64,000 nt of DNA, from assembly GCA_022818135.1 (NCBI GenBank), contig JAFMSR010000008.1, forward strand, positions 35,134,514 through 35,198,513, written 5' to 3'. Origin of the DNA: Saxidomus purpurata. Lineage: Eukaryota > Mollusca > Bivalvia > Venerida > Veneridae. A model generated the notes under the pieces. That model made no database searches, had not been told where the DNA came from, and was given only the letters and a program-made list of their open reading frames with translations. Positions 60,988 through 64,000 of this stretch are shown here, piece by piece. The position numbers and the translations under genes are program-made. Position 1 is the first letter of the stretch. The number at the start of each line of letters is the position of its first letter.

Positions 60988-63900
60988 AATGGGAAACATG
61001 AGCTTGGGAAATAACGAACTCCTGAAATCGTGAACTCGTGAACTCGTGAAATATGAAATCGTGAATTCGTGAAATCGTGAAGTTGAAATGTCACCACCGG
61101 CCTTTCGTACAGTTGAGATGGAATCTGTTCAATGCTAATGATATCGCTTCATGTTAAAAAAATGAAATAAAGCAAGCTATAAATGAAACGATTTTATGCT
61201 GATAGCTCTATTAAAGGTTAGAACCAATTTCTTTCTATCACATATCACACGATGCAAGGGAAGAACACATTTAAGCAACTGATCTCTGTCACAGATGACA
61301 AGAATAGTGTCGAGGACATTTCAATTAATTACACATGTTATTCACGAAAAAAACAGAGTAAGATTGAGAAAGGTTTCCCACGAAAGGTATGCTTTTATGT
61401 TTTGAATACAAACACTGAGATCAAATAGAATCTAGATCTTAGATCTACCAAGCTTCGCGTTCGTGTGAGCGTGGAAGTAGAAAAACATTGTATTATTATA
61501 AATACTAGTGAGCTCTTACATTTTGTATGACTTGTATTTCCGTTGTTAGTTCAAGATACGGCACTTTAAATCATACAATCTTCTCTTTACTAGCTAGCTT
61601 CATCTCAAAGAATACTATTGTTAAGAGTGGTGACGTAATCCATTTCCAAATATGGGATACAGCAGGTCAGGAACGCTACAGAAGCCTCGTTCCAATGTAC
61701 CTTCGCGGAGCACACATAGCTTTCATTATTTATGACGTCACCGATCCGGTAAGGGTATAGATGTACTAATATTTACATTCATATTTATTAAGGTAATTGA
61801 ATATACAGTCCATATATAACGAACTCCTTCAGACCAGCCGACCCTTGGACTTATCCCTTGGTGAGCTTGCCAATACTCCTGACAGGCGCAGGTTGCAGAG
61901 AGACAGATGCAGCTACAAGGGAATCCGGGTACCAGACCCTGGTTCTCTTACGAAAAGATCCCTTGGTTTTTTACATACCCGGTGTATAGCAACGATACAC
62001 GTGAGACTACCTCTTGGTTTCTTACTAGTTCATCTCTAGATGGAGAGGGCCGTTTACTGATGTTGCTATAACTCGTGAACCAATCCATTTGTCAAATGCA
62101 TCTAAATTGTTTCTAACCAAATGTTATACGTGTACTTGTACACAGAACAATAAAATAGTATTAAACTTAACTAAATTAAACTAAACTGTAGATGGTTGGG
62201 AAACACTGAATAACGTTTCTGAAATTTCCAGTGCCCCGGCAGGGATTCGAAGCGGGGACCTCCGGATTGGCAGCCTAGTCCAGAGCGTTATATACTCGAC
62301 CACCACATCACCTTGTATGTTACATATAATGAATAAATTTTCTTCGCCTTTATTTTATATGAAAATGCTTTATGGGTATGTTGTGGGGAATTGCGTGACT
62401 TTCAAGATAGCTGCAACGGACAAAATGGCCGTTAAATTTCGTCGCTTCGGACGGATTTTGTCAGGTATTTGAATACTTTCACGTTGCATTGTCTCCCAAC
62501 ACGAATACCAACTTACGCGGAATGCTTTGCCTGTTTCTTTGATTGCTCTACCATCGTCATTGCTTCTATAGTTCTCTCAAACACCTAAAAATTCCGACGC
62601 CGGACTGTATGTCAACACGAAAAGTCTGTTAATTCCACGGACGAACCGTAAAATATGAAAAACTTCCTAAAGTTTGTGTATTTCATAGAAAAATCTGTTA
62701 CGGAAAAAAACATTGTTTCGATGCAATTTTAATATGCACTTAATTTCAAGATGTTTGCTTTTTTAAACAAAATGGGGATGATTTTAGAAAATGATACCAC
62801 CAAGGGACAAGATAGCTTCCACATACTGATCTAACGTACATGATAGCTTCCACGTAGCAGTACGCAAATTTCCTTTTGATTGGAAGATTGTTTCCCTTTA
62901 GATAAAGGCAGGTTAAAACAGTTTCTGTTAATGGCCAGTGGAACTGCCTAATTGCAAAACCTTGAAATTACTGGATCATCAAATGTTAAACAACATTGGA
63001 ACTTATTAAAGGTGTCTGTTATAAATCACAGTTTTACATCGCTGTAACCTTGAGATTTTCTCGAGTATTTTAAGTCTATAAATGATCCAGATTCCGTGTT
63101 TTTTTTCAACCAGATAAAGATAAAATTTATAACACCCAGGGCTTTGGAGAAATAGAAACAACGTGTACTGAGTTAAACATGTCATTTACCCAAACAGAAA
63201 AGTAAAAGTAAAAGCTTGAATGATGGCAAGAAGGTTTTGTAGAAGGGTGACATTGATACAGTTAGTAATTACATAGGAATAACTTTACAAAGTACTTTGT
63301 GAATTGGTTACAAAAGTTATAAAAAATAGACTGAACTCAGAAAATGTTCATGTCAAAATTGATGCTCAGGCAGGTTTTTAGGCGAAACTTTGGAAATTGT
63401 CACGTGATTCCCCACCGTGATACATGGACCACGTTAAACCAAATCGTCATGTGCAGACTGGACCAATCATTGTTGAAATAGTTTTTCTTTTCATGCAGCA
63501 TGTCTTATATGTGCTTTTATCTACGTACGCAGGAAAGTTTTGCCCATGTTAGCTTTTGGCTAGATGCCCTTCAGCATCACTGTGATATGGTGACAACTGT
63601 GCTTGTGGCAAACAAATGTGACCTTCAGTCTGTAGTCGATGAATCTGTGAGTACAAATAAATAATATGATAGTTTGTGATTTAAAGATGATTCTTGCGTG
63701 CATATATTTCCGTTTGTGTATAATATGCGTATTTTCTTACATTTTCTGAAAATTGATGACACAATGTCATTGTCAATTTTTTTTATTAGATATGAGTTCA
63801 TATTTTTATTCGGAGGGTAATTGTTTTCGATCAAAGAACATTTCTGATTCAGAAGACTGTACAAACGGTTGCACATGTTCACACTTACGTGAAGAAATGA

Positions 63901-64000
63901 CGTCATATTTCACAGCCGTATCCTTCACTAGTTATGTTGTTTTTTTTACAGGTGGCATTGTCATTCGCAGAAGAAAATGGAATACAGTTTGTCCCAACGT
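59769..64000 (+). CDS. Rab-family small GTPase, 3'-truncated by the window edge
   Basis: Four exons (59769-59949, 61594-61748, 63533-63646, 63952-64000 and beyond) join in phase to 166 residues. The P-loop GDVSVGKT is at 33-40, switch I Thr58 in KQTIGASF, the G3 box WDTAGQE at 81-87, the switch II stretch [13 protein letters not shown] at 88-100, and the G4 box NKCD at 139-142. All residues needed for GTP binding are present. ASF after TIG and the PMY.RGA stretch resemble the Rab5/21/22/31 endosomal clade; Leu97 replaces the usual second Tyr of YYRGA. A 26-residue N-terminal extension precedes the GTPase fold. Rabs act on cytosolic faces of membranes through C-terminal prenylated cysteines, which here lie beyond the window. 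The start ATG has a G at +4 and fits the fold. Subfamily assignment is tentative. Confidence 0.93.
60200..60324 (-). mobile_element. tRNA-derived SINE in Rab intron 1
   Basis: Minus strand: GGAGCCGCCTTGGTGCAGTG, A box TGGTGCAGTGGTAGCGC, B box GGGTTCAATCCC, body with TTATGCAAGACACAGATAAT. Same family as 27782-27917. Confidence 0.82.
60916..60979. repeat. (GATA)n microsatellite in Rab intron 1
   Basis: About 15 perfect GATA units. Confidence 0.92.
61594..61748 (+). CDS. Rab gene exon 2 (G3 box, switch II)
   Basis: 155 nt, acceptor CTTTACTAG, donor GTAAGG. Joined to exon 1 it restores TIGASF and continues through [12 protein letters not shown] to IIYDVTDP. An alternative AG four bases later would break the frame. 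Confidence 0.93.
61828..62310 (-). mobile_element. Leu/Ser-type SINE with internal insertion, in Rab intron 2
   Basis: Outer parts match 1612-1892: GGGAATCCGGGTACC, GATACACGTGAGACTACCTC, then AACGTTTCTGAAATTTCCAG and CTCCGGATTGGCAG. About 190 bp between roughly 62020 and 62212 has no counterpart in the other copy. Confidence 0.75.
62311..63532. other. Rest of Rab intron 2; MITE terminus at 63401-63420
   Basis: The complement of 63401-63420 reads TCACGGTGGGGAATCACGTG, matching the terminal repeat of the foldback at 13596. No matching partner end about 390 bp away was found, so this may be a truncated copy. Confidence 0.5.
63533..63646 (+). CDS. Rab gene exon 3 (G4 NKxD box)
   Basis: 114 nt, 38 codons, acceptor TACGCAG, donor GTGAGT. 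It encodes [13 protein letters not shown], then LVANKCDL, the guanine-specificity motif. Confidence 0.93.
63952..64000 (+). CDS. Rab gene exon 4, start only
   Basis: Acceptor TTTTTTTACAG, then [16 protein letters not shown] in phase with exon 3. This matches the Rab helix and strand before the G5 (SAK) box, which is cut off by the window end. Confidence 0.88.
   Translation, partial: MALSFAEENGIQFVPT

Larger units (their letters stand above)
59975..61090. mobile_element. Inverted minisatellite element in Rab intron 1
   Basis: 59975-60178 is made of CACGAATTCACGATTT-type units. 61010-61085 holds the complement (CGTGAATTCGTGAAATCGTG). Both outer ends include TCAACTTCACG or its complement. Between them lie a SINE and a GATA tract. 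It could fold into a stem of roughly 70 bp or more. Confidence 0.65.

Overview
The window is eukaryotic, AT-rich and mostly non-coding. It holds two intron-split genes in a dense bed of short mobile elements. The best fit is a bivalve mollusc. Many 120-170 bp tandem arrays carry a box like GGGCCATAATTCTGT, ACGG-type microsatellites close many of these arrays, and there are several tRNA-derived SINEs, one resembling the molluscan RUDI V-SINE. No long reading frame, and no recognisable transposase or reverse transcriptase, was seen, so all mobile elements here look non-autonomous.

Genes. (1) On the minus strand, 42230 down to 31748, lie the six downstream coding exons of a glycoprotein M6 / proteolipid protein (PLP/DM20/M6) family member, a four-pass membrane protein. 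All exons join in phase and end at a stop codon; the short N-terminal exon was not found. (2) On the plus strand, from 59769 past the window edge, lie the first four coding exons of a Rab-type small GTPase (166 residues visible), with intact nucleotide-binding motifs and resemblance to the Rab5/21/22/31 clade. The two genes show no functional link.

Layout. 1-17600: AT-rich intergenic DNA with a CpG-rich CGCGAC-repeat block (2975-3675), tandem arrays (4965-5571, 9320-10590), a TTAA-flanked element (6905-7844), a long-TIR element (11641-12251), and a 30-bp minisatellite split by a 393-bp foldback element (13290-14270). 17632-21839: two tandem-repeat elements side by side, the second split by a hairpin element that is itself split by a third tandem-repeat element. 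21840-31700: mostly unassigned, with SINEs, poly-G/poly-T tracts, a hairpin locus at 28950 and another tandem-repeat element. 31748-42230: the M6 gene, whose 7-kb intron is packed with repeats. 42231-52000: pogo/Tigger-like termini, tandem arrays, a nest of interleaved inverted-repeat elements (47066-49947) and a 1.84-kb element with 32-bp perfect TIRs and a 7-bp target duplication (49973-51815), plus a 28-bp miniature relative at 48502. 52000-59700: SINEs, homopolymers, small MITEs. 59769-end: the Rab gene.

Main discovery theme: several arrays with unrelated units share one architecture. It runs from a 5' end AACTAG or AACAAG, often through a small hairpin, to a subterminal inverted repeat, a tandem array with the GGGCCATAA-like box, usually a tetranucleotide microsatellite, and a 3' hairpin ending near CATAAAAA or GCTAAAAA. 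This resembles bivalve 'pearl' elements and Helentron-associated elements (HINEs).
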